This document shows, one piece after another, positions 14,445 through 26,986 of a DNA stretch of 64,000 nucleotides. The notes beneath the pieces were generated by a model. The model had not been told where the DNA came from. It made no database searches and saw only the letters and a program-made list of their open reading frames with translations. The DNA is taken from positions 10,186,001 through 10,250,000 of the forward strand of contig JAWUZG010000032.1 in NCBI GenBank assembly GCA_036785705.1, read 5' to 3'. The DNA comes from Acanthornis magna. Taxonomy: Eukaryota; Chordata; Aves; Passeriformes; Acanthizidae. The position numbers and the translations under genes were made by a program. Numbering within the stretch: the first letter of the stretch is position 1; each line of letters starts with the position of its first letter.

Positions 14445-15480
14445 ATGCCATAAAAAGCAATAAAAACGTTTCTGTAAAAAAATCAGCAACAAAAGGAGGC
14501 CCAAGGAGAGCGTCTAGCCTTTATTGGATTTAGGAGGAGACAGAGTGACAAATAGTGAGGAGAAAGCTGAGGTACTTATTGCCTCATTTTTAAGTAGCAA
14601 GACCAGCTGTTCTCTGGGCATCCAGACCCCCGAGCTGGAAGACAGGGATGGGGAGCACAGTGATACCTCCATAATCCAGGAGAAATTATTAATGACCTGC
14701 TACCCCACTTAGTCTATGGGCCCAGATGGCATGCACCTGAGGGTACCGAGGGAGCTGGAAAAAGTGCTCACTGTGCCACTTTCCATCATTTACCAGCAGT
14801 CCTGGATACGCAGGGAAATCACAGCCGACTGGAAGATGGCAAAGGTGACATCTACATGAAGGGTCAGAAGGAGGATCTGGGTAACTACAGGCCTGTCAGT
14901 CTGCCTTCGGTGCCAGAGAATGTCGTGGAGCAGATCATCCTGAGTGCCATTGTGCAGTACATGCAGGACAGCCAGGGGGTCAGGCCCAGACAGCCTGGGT
15001 TTAGGAAAGGCAAGTCCTTCTGTGACGATGAGACGTGCTTTGTGGATGAGGGAAGGAATGTGGATGTGTCTGCCTGTACTTCAGTAAAACCTTTAATGCT
15101 GTCCCCCACAAGACAGTCCTGGAGAAGCTGGCAGCCCATGGCTTGGTGGTGCAGTTGTCACTGGCTGAAAACCTGGCTGGCAGCCGGGCCCAGAGAGTGG
15201 CGGTGAATGGAGTCACAGCCAGTTTTCGGCTGGTCACCAGCAGGATTCCCCAGGGCTCAGCACTGCAGCCAGTCCTGCTTAATATCTTTATCAATGGATG
15301 AGGGAATTGAGTACACCTTCAGTGGATTTGTGGACAACACCAAGTTGGGTGGGAGTATTGATCTGATGGAGGGTAGAAAGGCTCTGCAGGGGGATCTGGA
15401 TAGGCCTGAGGCCAACAGTATAAGGCTCAACAAGGAACCTAGACAGGAGAGTGGAAAGCTGGTTACAAGCTTTCTGGAAA
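14445..15480 (+). mobile_element. CR1 LINE fragment, internal reverse-transcriptase region
   Basis: A sense-orientation CR1 piece with relatively good preservation. Recognisable blocks in order are the linker before the reverse transcriptase (about 14490-14700), the 'MGPDGMHLRVPREL'-like segment at 14715-14760, and the 'NYRPVSLPSVP' block at 14884-14916. Then come 'QPGFRKGKSF' at 14991-15020, the F-N-A-V-P-H-K block at 15085-15115 and the '[13 protein letters not shown]' block at about 15325-15362. In that last block the usual Asp-Asp active-site pair reads Asp-Asn. Small deletions and frameshifts break the ORF. It lacks both the 5' region and the 3' tail, ending abruptly near 15480. Confidence 0.92.
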
Positions 15481-18400
15481 GCTTCATCTGGTGTCGAAAG
15501 ACCATAATTCTGAGGAGGCCCTTTGTGTATTTCCCTACAGGGATTTACCCGTTTGCATCCTTGGTCTGGTGTATGACATCTACAGTGTGATGTAGGGCAG
15601 CTGACAAATCACAGATACTTTCTGTATTATTAGCATTGTAAAGCTATAAAGTTTGAAATTTCTGCAAAAAGGAGCAGACCTTTAGTTTCTACAACAGACC
15701 TGTATTTTCTTCAGTGTGCCTTCAGAAATTAAAGCCAAGCATCTCATTTACATCCTTCATGCACTGGAAAGCTCTCTCTTTAAGCAGACTCTTGTGAAGC
15801 TCTGGGAGCATTGCTTACCATGGAAGTGCTTCTGTACCTCCTATATTCTGAAAACAATTTATTTCCTGGAGTAATTGTGTTGGTCATATGAGTCTGTGGA
15901 AGGATAGTTTATCTTGATTATTTGCAACAAAAATAAGCCATGCCACATGCTTCTCCAGGACCCAGTTGTCTGATTAAAAGTTTGTCATGCTGAAAGAAAA
16001 TCAAATAGGAACAAAAGTAACACTATACTCTGGTCTAAAAGAAGAGTTACTGGCTTATAAGCAATTTACTTTTCTCTTGTTTTTTCAGCTTGGATACCTG
16101 TGGAATTAGTGACCCTTCTAGACATGATTTCAAAACCACTTCAAGGGAGAAAACTGCTTTCAGTTGGTCAGACAGTTCTGTCTTAAAACAATGGTGATAT
16201 GTTAATATTTACTTTTACTGCAGTTCAAATGATTTTGCTTTTTGATACTTCAAAACTCTTCTGCAGGTGATGGTGATGATAGCTTGCTTTTCAAATGTGT
16301 GCAATTTATTTGTCTATTTTCATGAAGCAGACCTTTAAGACCAGGGGAATACCAACACTGAATAAGTGTGCAGAAAATCCCCATCCATCAGTTAGAGTAG
16401 CTAGGGAGGCAGGAATGAGAGAAAGTATTTCACATGGAATATTCATGCTATTCTGAATATTTTTAAATCTTCGTATGCTAGCACCCAAAACTACATTTCA
16501 GGTAGTATTTAAAGTGTAGGAATCTGCTGATTTAGAAGATCAATGAAATTAAAAGATAAGCTGCAATACAATGACGGGCTTGAAACAGCCTGACAACACT
16601 TGTTCACACAAAAGGAAAACAACTTAAAATACAAAATTTTACCGAAAAATGGTTAACAGCAGAAGTTTGGGAAATGTTGGTTTGTTGTTTTTTTTTTTTT
16701 CCAAAGGAAGTTTTGTGGTGTTTGAGCTGTGATTCATAGATGACTTAAAAATCTTTTTATTTCAGTAACAACCATTTTTTTGCTTCATGCATGTCTTCAG
16801 ACAGAACACATTTGAATTCTGAACTGGAAAGCACTTTAAAATGAAGTGTACCTTGAGTCTAGATGTGGACTTGCTGCTGATCATGTCTGTGACTGTGAAG
16901 GTTTTAGGCTTGATGGATGAGAGATAGCCTTCAGATATGATAGGGATCTGCGTACAGTAAGGACCTAAACAGAAAAGCAGACCATTTCTCTGGAATTACG
17001 TTAAATGAAGCTGTGTTGGGATATGTTGTGTTGTTCTTCCATAGTTTTCTTTCTGTGTGCTTACAAGGCATTTACCATCATTGCATTTTGCTTAGATTTA
17101 AAAATAGAAATAGTGATGGCAATTTGGGAGTGGGGAGTGCATGTTTTTTTATTACTTTTGGGAGAAACAGGTTGCTCAGTTCATAGGTATGGGTTGTATA
17201 CAATTGATAAGGAGAAAAAAACTGGTATGCTGTGTAAGGCAATTTAAATCTTTCCTTAAGGCTTATTTTGAAAGAATTTTGGATTTTCAACAAAGCAAAT
17301 CTGTTTGTGAATATCATCTGATATTCAGGGATTTTTTTTCAACCAAAGAAGACAGAAATGCCCAGAAGCCAAAGTGTTTCAGAAGTCAGGCAGAGAAAAT
17401 GACTGAGCTTGGCTATGATGCTTTAGACCACATTTTGGTTTTGCATTTTTGTACCTGCAGTCCTTGATGTTTGTGCAGCTGTATCTGACAAGACTTAGCA
17501 TGATCAGAAGTATATGTCCACGGTGTACCAGTCCCCCTTAAAAAGCTCATTTGGGAAAAAGTCATATGGTGACAAAGCTCAGGCTCACAGGAAGACTCTG
17601 TACTCCCACTACATGTGTGTTGGTCAGCAAGCCTGTTCGAGAAGATTCCTGCGTGAATCTTTCCTGTAGGAAGAGATGTTCCCTTCAGTGAATGAGCAGA
17701 GGCAGCTTGGCTTAATGGAGTGATCCATAGTACAGAAAACATCTCTCAAGCGTGACTTTACTCCTTCTCAGCAGAGGAATGATGACCTCTCCTTCTGAAT
17801 TTCCAGGGCAGTAAAGGAGATTAGAAGCTGTTCTCTGTGTTTGATACTGTCTGCATCTGATAATGTTTCCTAGGACCACAATATTTTCTTTGTATTATCT
17901 GAGAAAACCAGGAGATCTGTCTAGGTAGTAGAAAGGGAGAGAATGCTTCAGTAATTGCTCTGCTGCTTAGTGTCTAGGGGATTTTCTTAGGTGGCCTTTA
18001 TCACCACCTGTCTGCTATGTCTTGATGTAATTTGATATTTTAAAATTATTTTTTAACTTGAACCTTGCAATTTCAGAGGGATAATTCAGTGAGTTTCCAT
18101 GTTGTGATGGAAGCCAGGAGAAACGCTTTTTAAAAATAAAAAATCCAGTTAATTCTTTTCTTAGACTACAAATACGAAAAATGACATAGTCATGTGATTG
18201 TCATCTGTTGTTTTCAATGGTCAGAGTTAATGCTATTCTGGGTGCCCTGACTATGCATTTTAACCCATGTGATTTACCATTCCATTACTTTTTTCATGCT
18301 AGGAACTGTTACAGGGAGACTTGCAATGTCACTGCAGTGTATTTTTTATTATATAATTGAAATGTGCTTCATTCTGAACTGTTTTAACATCACTTTTTTG

Positions 18401-18563
18401 TAGCAGAATTTACACAGCATGTAATTTTATCCTTATACTGCATTATCTATATTCTAGCTACTCACCCAATTAAGAGAAGTAGGAAAGAATACTGAGTCAA
18501 TTAAATGAGCAAATTGACTGTTCTAAGGGTCTATTTAACAAGCTCTTTTACATCAAAACCTAC
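15481..18563. other. Unique non-coding sequence
   Basis: 3.1 kb without a recognised gene or mobile element. A good acceptor at about 16070-16089 is followed by about 35 open codons, but I could not link them to any family or to a convincing donor. Confidence 0.55.
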
Positions 18564-18690
18564 AATGTTAATCTGATGAAGAATTTCTTTGGTTCTGAGA
18601 AAAATGACAGCCTGTTGCACATCTGTGCTGGAGATGTACAGTGCTTCATCCAAATACTGTTGCAGTCGACCAACAAAATATTCCAGTCCT
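18564..18690 (-). CDS. Candidate internal coding exon of an unidentified antisense gene
   Basis: On the minus strand a strong acceptor (pyrimidine-rich 'ctcttttgtccacag', complement of 18691-18705) is followed by 127 nt. After one leading base, 42 codons are open. The exon ends at a canonical-looking GTAGGT donor (complement of 18558-18563). The peptide begins 'GLEYFVGRLQQYLDEAL' and later reads 'TDVQQAVIFLRTKEILHQ'. It looks like ordinary globular or helical protein: amphipathic, no low complexity, good codon variety. The opposite strand across the same bases is much less protein-like. I do not recognise the family and found no second exon that clearly joins it. It could be one exon of a gene antisense to RIMS1, a processed remnant, or chance. 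A homology search with the peptide would decide. Confidence 0.42.
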
Positions 18691-20450
18691 CTGTGGACAA
18701 AAGAGCTAAAAAATGTACAAAAACATCTTTATAAAATACAATTATCTCTTTTGAATGCAAGACAATTATTTTTTAGGTTTACAATATTTGAGGAGGAGAA
18801 ACAATTCAAAAGTGTTAAACCACTTTACCACCACCCTGTGGTAAAGAAATCAGTCAGTGTTTAAGAAAAAAAAACTGTAGAAAATTAGCAATTTTTTATT
18901 GCAATAAAACCATTAGGCAATATTTGATCAGCTTGTTATCAATATCACAGAAACGACTCATTGATTAACAGCGTTCTGGGTAAATAAGCACACTTCAGAA
19001 TTGTTCATCTCAGTGTTAAATGCACATGTAACTTTAAAATAGGGTTTTCGTTTGGACTCCTGCCTCCATATTGTTAGCATTTAAAACAAAAAATTAATTT
19101 GTGCCTCCATATTACTAGCATTTAAACCAAAAAACTAATTAGTAATTCTGATTTACTCATGCCTGTCTTAATTGCATTCAGTTACAAATATAAGTAATTT
19201 ATCATCTATTGTGAGTATAAAGCATTGGAAGGACAAATAATTACTTAAACAGTTATGGCTATTTTTACTCCATTGATTTGGTAACTTGGTATGCCTTTTA
19301 TGAGCATCCTGAGTAAGCAGTAGGTGGGTGAGACATTAATTTCATAAAATTCTGCCTTTTCTCATGGTGGCAATAGAAAGTCAATATTTTACAGAGGCAA
19401 AGTGGATCTGCCATAAGTAAGTGTGTATTGTTGTATGGAAGATGTTAAATGTAATTCCAAAGTGGTATTGTAAATAGTAACTATAAATACATTTATTCAT
19501 CGAAACTCCAGAAAAGTCAGACAGGAAATATGAACTCTTATGAATCAGCTTTATTCCCTTTAAATCACATGATGAAATAAAGCGGAATTGAAGATGTATC
19601 AGTAAAATAAATCAATGAAACTAAATATGCCTGGTAATATATAAAGAGTGTTTTGGAAACAAGATCTGAATCGGTGCTTTAAATTATAAGTAAAACCCAA
19701 CCTTCATATAGGAAGGGGACATGTTCTGTCATGAAATAATCATTTGATAAATTAATTAGTTAATAAATCAAATTTAGTGCTTTCAAAGTACTTCCAGTTG
19801 GTGTCTTCCACATACTTGTATAGTACAAACATAGGACTAATGCTGAAGCAAGAGATCAGATCTGGAAAAGAAGTAAGATGAAGGAGATGTTTGCTATACA
19901 AGGCTTGCAAATGTCAGTAGTTTTGCTTCAAACATGTCTTTGCAATATGTCCTTCTGCATTTCCACGTTGTTATTTAGAAATCTCTTAAAATCGTTGTAC
20001 AAGCAAAAAAGCTTTCGCTTTGTTTAGTTCAGATTGCTTTACTGAATTGTGGTATTCACTTCAACAGCCAAGCACACCATAAAACATGGCTGGAGAATTA
20101 AACCTGCATCATTCCTGCATCCCTTTTAGCAAAGGGCATAATGATAATTAAGTTGTTCAGAATGGCTGAAAGGCAAGAATCAAAAGATTTCATGACTACC
20201 TCTGAAGGGTGAATGATTACATTGCATTATATATTATGATTAAAAGTGAGAGACTGTTGCTTTCCCTTCATTATGGAATTTTTTGGTTTGAGTTTGGGAG
20301 GCTTAGTTCCAATATGTCTCAGGGTTTTCCTACTTTGGTAATCCTGTATTGATTCTCGTCTTCCAGCTACAAGGAACCAGGTGAGACTCCTCAGCATTTG
20401 CGTTTGTTACAAAAAGCTAGTAGAGGAAAGTGATAGATAAGTATCAGCAA
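18691..20450. other. Unique AT-rich sequence
   Basis: No exon or mobile element recognised apart from a diverged tandem duplication near 19062-19142. Confidence 0.55.
19062..19142. repeat. Diverged two-copy tandem duplication, period 41 bp
   Basis: Two adjacent blocks both read 'gcctccatatt', then 'tagcatttaaa', then an A-rich end. They differ at several positions, so the duplication is old. Confidence 0.8.
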
Positions 20451-20557
20451 TCCTTCCTTCCTTCCTTCCTTCCTTCCTTCCTTCCTTCCTTCCTTCCTTC
20501 CTTCCTTCCTTCCTTCCTCCCTCCCTCCCTCCCTCCCTCCCTCCCTCCCTCCCTCCC
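20451..20557. repeat. Compound (CCTT)n-(CCCT)n microsatellite
   Basis: About 16 copies of CCTT switch directly into about 10 copies of CCCT. The tract is all-pyrimidine on the + strand for over 100 bp, so it could adopt triplex (H-DNA) structure. Confidence 0.97.
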
Positions 20558-21344
20558 AGCCATCCATCTGTCCTTCTCAGTACAGCAAATTATCTATTAT
20601 TATTAACTTGTAGTATGTGGTCTGTCTCAGTCTTTGTCTTCCCTTTGAGCACCTTGATAAATCTTGAAAGAAATAATTTAAACTCTTCAGAGCTGCTGAA
20701 ATTTTAATAAGAATACTTGTTCTGATAATATACTTCTCTTTCTCATTAGAGTATATATTTCAGGTAAATTTGATTGCCTCTTTAAGCTACATGCATCTTG
20801 AGAAATTATCTTAAAATAATTTGAATTTATTTTGCACTACCATAAGTCAGTAGTTTTTTAAGCCTTAAGCATAGTGTGAGGCAGCACAAATTGCAAGCCA
20901 TGGTAGCTTTTTTTTTGATGTAGGTGATATTGAACCAAATCTTGGGGTGATTCTGATGTCAGAAGATTGTAGTTAGAGCTGGATTTTTTGCTTGCCTTTT
21001 TAAATTAAAAACATGAAAAAGAAGCTGAATGTAAAAACTATTTTCAATGAAGCAATAAAGGCAAAATAGAAAAGCAGTAGAATGGAAAGTAAACCACTTT
21101 TCCACAGTCCTGTCTGTTGAAGTGAAGACTTGCCAGCCTTCCAGTGTGCTGTGGGATGTGCTGCTCTGAGCAGTGTTTCTCTCCCTTGTTGGTAACTGCA
21201 TGGTGTATGGTGCTTTTTTTTTTTTTTTTAAAGACAACTGGCTGTCTCAGCTACCAGAGAATGAAAAAGCTCTCAGAAAAAACCAGCAAGTTATACTAAA
21301 TGCCTATTAACTTTATGCCATGTGAAGTTCATGAAGTTTGCATC
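20558..21344. other. Unique non-coding sequence
   Basis: No supported gene or repeat, apart from a T-run near 21216-21230. Confidence 0.55.
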
Positions 21345-21482
21345 ATTGAAGATAATCAAGAGCTTGATTGGACGTGGTCCCCGGTGACCTGCTGTAGCGC
21401 ACCGTGCTTGAGCAGGGTGGGGTTGGATGAGGGACCTCAAGCAATCCTTGTGAAGCTCAAGGATACTCTGATTCTATAAAAT
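21345..21482 (+). mobile_element. CR1 LINE 3' terminal fragment
   Basis: A short sense-orientation CR1 tail. The 'gagcagggtggggttggatg' block at 21411-21430 precedes 'ctctgattctata' at 21466-21478, which is the characteristic 3' terminus. It is a heavily 5'-truncated insertion. Confidence 0.85.
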
Positions 21483-24400
21483 TAAATTCAGCAGAATTCA
21501 CTCAAATCAGGGCATGTCTGTGTGTGTTAGGTTTCCTAGATCTCTGTCTTATTAAATGAGGAATTCTTCATGAAATTGTCAAAATAATATCCTGGATTTT
21601 TATTTTGATTCGCTTTGAGTTCTTACATCAACAGGATAACAATATTTGAAGTGTTATAGTTCTGTGTAGGTATTTCAACATCCTCATTATTTTAATGCTT
21701 CAGTATCACGTACACAGAATGCTTTGTTTCTGGGGAACTTCCATTAGTATCTCTTACAGCCCTGTTAAATAACTATTGTACTTTGAATTCACATAATGCA
21801 TAATCATTTTACTCAGCCAGATTCACATTCAGCCAGAGGTTCATAAACCATTTTACTGTTGACTGGATGTCACAGTCAACAGTGTCAAAAGTGACAGACA
21901 CCACCGTTAGCAGTGGTCTTGACAGCAACTAATACTGTTGGCATGGGAAGTGATCATCTCTGCGTTGGGCTGCTTGCCAGTCTGAAGTCATTAATGGTAC
22001 TGTACTCAGAACAGCTACTCTAATGGCCTTTTCTTAGGGTCTGCATTATGGTAAGTCCTATTGCTGTAATTCCAGCCCTCCTACCAGACCTCCTGACTGG
22101 CAGAACTTGGAGCATAGTACAAATATAAGTGTTGGCTTGAAATGTTAGTTTCTTTTTAAGATAAATGCTTTAATAATGCAAACCATTTTTACTTTCATTA
22201 TTACTGTCATAGATTTTATTATACGAATCAAGCATATTTTAGGGGGACCTTAACTGCCCTTAGGAACTTTCATCTTTTTGAAATTATGGCAAATAAAGCA
22301 CTTACCACTTTGGAAACCACATATATAGATAGCTCTCTGTTTCTGCTTCCAATATAAATGACAGGCAATGCAAGGAAACATCAGCATCTGAAAACTCATA
22401 ACTCTGTAGTGGTTTGGGGTGAGATTCTTCTCCATTTTCATGTCAGCTGAACTTTTTTCTAGTCGGTGCTGTTAAAAAGTACTTTTAGAGGGCTTGTATA
22501 CTGAGAAAAGCATCTGTAATAAGTTGAATGGTAATCCTTTGTATCTTTGATTTTCACCATTAACTGTTGAGAGACTACAGGTGACTAGTTCCTTGTTTTT
22601 AGAAAACAAAATTATTTCAGAATAACTTAATCACTGTTTCTTCCCCAAACCATAGGGCTTTAAGAAGCTTCTGTATATTAGCACTGACAATTGCTGTATT
22701 TAAGTAGGTAATTTATTTGTGTCTTTACTTCTCCATCTCCAAAGGAGAAATGAAATGAAAATATCATAGAAGTAGTGAACCTCCACCAGGTGACTCTACT
22801 AAGAGCTGGGCTTTTGAGTGGAGGTACTGAACTTTCTTCAAGCTGAACAAACTAATGATAGCAGAAACCTTCCAATTAGCTAAATCTATGTTTAACTAGA
22901 CCAGACTCAGATAATCTAAAACAAGATAATTGTTTAACTAGGGGAAACTCTGGTATGCTAGGCGAATTTTATTATATGAGCCTATTAAAAATGGGGAATG
23001 GGTCCAACTTCAGAATTTTCCTGAGCCACACAAACTGCATGCAGTTTCCTCTGGTCTCCAGAACAGTGCACTTCCAGTCCGTCATTGGTTTGCCTTGAAA
23101 GTCTCCCTGGCATCTTTTTAAGTTTACATTTCTTCAGTGCCCTCCCTTTCTGATGGTCCATGGCAGGAGCTGCCAGTGCAGAGGAACTCTGAGGAGCGAA
23201 GCAATTTCTTGTCTGGCCCCAGGTAAGCAGGCAGAGCAACGCAATGGGGTGGCCTTCCTCCTCTTCTTCACTTACTTCCTTTCTGGGTTAAACACATTTA
23301 AGGTAGGTACATGATAAACTGAAAACAAACTAAATAATTCTACCATCTGTTACAAGCCTACAGAAGTAGGATAAAATATGAATTCATAATAGCTTTAAAA
23401 ATATAGTGCAATTTAGAGAGTAAGCAGGTGAATATTTATGTAACATAGCTTGCCATGGGAAAACTAAATCATGCATTTTTGATGTGTTAATGATTTTACA
23501 GCTTCTTAAATAAAATGGGAGAAATTTATCCAGATACCATTTCAAATAGTCATAGTCACTGTCATCATAGAGCTAGGAAAGGCTCTGTAGGTGCCTTTCT
23601 TCCTGAATAGATGGACACATACCACTTCTGTAAATTGCAGCATATAGGTATTGCTGCCCTCTTTTCTTCCATAAATTAGTGGGTTTAATTAATCTTTTTG
23701 TTTCTGGTTGAGCTGCTTCTCTTTTGGCTGACTTCACTCCCTGTAGGAGCCATTCTGTCCAGTGGTGCAGAAAACCATGTCTGTGATAAGAAGCTTGATG
23801 AATCACGAACAGGGATAATTTATACAGAGAATTGTTCTTGTATTATACAGGATATGCAAATGAAATGGGTCATAGGACAAGGATTTTTGTAGCGGGACTT
23901 AATACAGACTCACCTCTGAGACCTGAAGATCAAACATGTGATTTACAGCTGTGGGGGAATATTGATTTTTTGGTTATGTGTTTACTTATGATAAGCTTGG
24001 TTATCTTTCAGGAGGTTTCAAAGAGAGTAAGGGTGTTTATGAGCAGTGTAGTAACCAAAGGACTGTTCACCAAACCCTTCTACTTTCTATTTTTAAAAAA
24101 AGTAATTTTACAGGACAATCATTTTTATTTTTCTCTGCAATTTGTGTGTGTTTGTAAAAAGGCATATTGTAGAACTCTAAAGTTCTCTGGAATGCTTCTG
24201 AACAAAACACAAATTTTGCCAAAGAACAACTTCCAGAAGGTTTCCTTAGCTAAAATGTTAGGATAAATAGTGTCAGTCCAGAGAGAATGACAAAAAACAT
24301 CTGTTCTTCAGAAGTGAAAGCTGTTCTTCACAATATGGGAGTTTTCTGTGGGCATTGCCTTTCAAGTGTGAGATGTTTCTGGAATTCAGGCCATGGTTTC

Positions 24401-25714
24401 ACAGTAGGCAAGAACAGGATAAGGAGAATTCTTGATCTTAAGTCATTGCATTAATACAAATTAATGTGGAAATTGGTTCCTTTGTATTACAGCATAATTT
24501 CAGAATCAGTAGCTTATGGAATGTACTTACTACATACTGTCTGTCTAGTTGAATAGATTTAATTGTGCTTCACTGAGAAGGATGTAACACCCTTTGAGGA
24601 TTTTTTTCTTATTGATAACATTTGTATTTAGAAATATGTATATGTGCAAAAAAATTTAAAGTAATATCCTAAACTGCTAACCTAAAATTAAGAATGTGAA
24701 TGTGGAAAAAAATTATTCATACAGTACATCAGATGGGCTATTTATTGCATTATGATAATTAAGAACATATTTTTAATGAATTAAAAGCCATTTTGAGAAA
24801 ACCAGGTGGTGCTAAAGTTGGGACTGAGTCAAGAGACATCATACTTGCAAATGAGAGAAGTGGTGATAAGTAACACAATGTGCTGTTGGTATGAATTGTT
24901 GACCCAATCTGCTCTGTGCTCTTCAAGACATCCATTACATCTTCAAACTACAGCATGTGTCTCTTATAAAGCATAAACTGTTTCTTGCTTGTTAACTCTC
25001 TGTTAATAAAGAATTAAGAGTCTAATAGGATAAGCCTAGAATGATGCCCTTTCTCATGATTTCAAGGAAAGGCTATTTTAGTCTACTCAAACGGAAGGAA
25101 TTTCTTTCTTGTCCTGATTGGAGGTGGTTTGTCCTCGATAGATGGGGTTACAGATGTGCCAAAGTTGGCCTTCAGTTCTACCAGTTCCAGCAGTCAACTG
25201 GAAGGATGGGTGCAAAGTTTATGCACTCGGGTGCATATGAAGGGAGCATAGCCTTTTAGCTGTGCATAGCCCTCCTCTGTCTTTTGTTGTATATTGGAGT
25301 ACTTCCTGCTCCCGTGTAGGGAAGAGTTTAGTCTTTTGAACCATTTTGCAAAGAAAATGCCAGCCTATTCAGCAGTTGCCTTGCAACGTACAGTATAGAA
25401 ATCTGAGTGTCGGTGTTAATAAATGTTGCCTGTCAGACTCAGCAGTCCTGCACTGTCAATTTTCTAGTAAACAGGAACCCGATGTGAATGATACTTGGGT
25501 TATTTTCAGCTAACTCATTCAGCAGAGCTAGTGAGTAGTTAACCTTACGGTATTTTTTTTAAGTCTCTCCCAAGTAGTTAGTGTTGCATGTGTTCAGTGC
25601 TATCTTTTAATACATTGGAATGAATTCTATACTGTGATACACATTTAGCCACATACAAAGTTGCTGCATACAGCTTTAATGTGCATGGGGAAGAACTGTT
25701 TTGCTCTGTGGGTA
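21483..25714. other. Unique non-coding sequence with one weak exon candidate
   Basis: 4.2 kb without recognised repeats. A plus-strand segment at 23138-23222 has good splice-site sequences on both sides and is discussed in the findings. A 144-codon open frame at 23832-24266 has no family features and is likely chance. Confidence 0.5.
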
Positions 25715-25895
25715 ACCTTGCATTGGAACAGATTGCCCAGAGAAGTTGTGGAGTCTCCATTAGTGGAGATATTCAAGAACTGTCTGGATGCAATTCTGTG
25801 CCATGTGCTCTAGGATGGACCTGTATGAGCAGGGAGCTTGGACAAGACGACCCTCTGTGGTCCCTTCCAACCTTACCCATTCTGTGATTCTGTAT
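25715..25895 (+). mobile_element. CR1 LINE 3' terminal fragment
   Basis: A sense CR1 tail. The 'aacagattgcccagagaagt' block at 25727-25746 is followed by the 'gagcagggagcttggac' block and 'cccattctgtgattctgta' at about 25876-25894. A second CR1 piece starts only about 170 bp downstream, but its content (reverse transcriptase) is upstream of this one in the element. They are therefore separate insertions or a rearranged copy. Confidence 0.9.
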
Positions 25896-26064
25896 GTATG
25901 TTCCATCAGTTCTTCAGAGTTAGAGGTGAATAGTAACATCTCATTTCCTTTCTGGGTGTTTCTGATTCTCCTTAACCAACAAATTCAAAGATCCTGTCAG
26001 GAGCTGTAGTGTTGGAATGACTTAGAAAACAAAGTAAAAAGCTCCAAATAAACATAGTTCTCAG

Positions 26065-26930
26065 AACTGGACATACATAAGTCCATGGGACCTGATGGGT
26101 TGTACTCACAAATGCTGAGGGAGCTGGATGATGTCATTGCAAGATTACTCTTAATTGTCTTTGAAAGATCTTGGTGGTTGGGAGAGGCTCCAAAAGGCTG
26201 GAAGAAAACAGATGTCACTCCTGTTTTTGAGGATGGCAAGTAGGAATATCCAGGGAACTACAGGTCAGTCAGCTTCAACCCTGCAAAGGTTATGGAGCAA
26301 TTAATCCTGGCAATGATTTTCAGGCGAATGAAGGACAAGAAGGTGGCTATGAGTAGGCACCATGCACTTACAAATGCTTAACCAACCTTATAGCTTTGTA
26401 CTATGGGATGGATAAGGGGAAAGCAATGGGAATTGTTTACCTTGGTTTCAGTGAGGATTTTGACATTGTGCCCTGTAACAACCTTATAAACAAACTGACA
26501 AGTTGTGGGTTGGGTGATTGGACAGTGAGATGGATTAGAAACAGTCTGAGTGATGGGGCCCACAAGGTGGTGATCAGTGGCACATAGTTCAGCTAGAGAC
26601 AAGTTACAATTTGTGTACTCCTGGGGTCAGTGCTGGGTCCAGTACTGTTTAACCTCTTCATTAATGAGCTGAACTGTGGGACAGAGCAATCCTTTAACAT
26701 GTTTGCAGATGACACAAGACTGGAAGGAGTAGCTGATGCATGAGATAAGTGTGTTGCAGTTCAGAAGGACCTGGACAGGCTGGAGAACTGGACAGATGGA
26801 AATCTTATGAACTTCAGCAAAGGCATATGCAAGCTCCTGTATCTGGAGGGTACTAACTACAGGCACAGGTAGAGCCTAGGGCAAGAACATCTAGAAAGCA
26901 GTTTTCTAGAAGAGGACCTGGAGACTTCAT
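26065..26930 (+). mobile_element. CR1 LINE fragment, reverse-transcriptase region
   Basis: Sense-orientation CR1. Visible blocks are 'KSMGPDGLYSQMLRELDD'-like at 26078-26131, 'NYRSVSFNPAKVMEQLI' at 26259-26308 and the 'DIVPCNNLINKL' block at 26462-26497. Then come 'GLGDWTVRWIRNSLSDG' at 26510-26560, the 'GSVLGPVLFNLFINEL' block at 26625-26671 and the catalytic 'FADDTRLEG' at 26702-26728. The Asp-Asp pair is intact, but the ORF is interrupted by stops, for example TGA near 26741. The 3' UTR is absent; the copy fades at about 26930 next to a small tandem repeat. Confidence 0.92.
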
Positions 26931-26941
26931 CCTTAGAAACC

Positions 26942-26986
26942 TTGGAAACTTCATCATTGGAAACTCCATCATTGGAAACTCATCCT
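26942..26986. repeat. Three-copy 15-bp tandem repeat
   Basis: Three consecutive units of the form 'ttggaaactycatca' follow the truncated 3' edge of the CR1 copy. A partial earlier copy can be seen at 26923-26941. Confidence 0.85.

Noticed and set aside
14856..15590. Several overlapping open frames of over 90 codons
   Set aside because: They are parts or shadows of the broken CR1 reverse-transcriptase ORF, not host genes.
16090..16198. About 35 open codons after a strong acceptor
   Set aside because: The possible donor is poor and the frame soon hits a stop. No family similarity.
20366..20379. 14-nt plus-strand microexon candidate between good splice sites
   Set aside because: Not a multiple of three, no match to RIM1 protein as I know it, and such short AG-GT spacings are common by chance.
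23832..24266. 144-codon plus-strand open frame
   Set aside because: Low-complexity hydrophobic and aromatic composition typical of AT-rich non-coding DNA, with no domain recognised.
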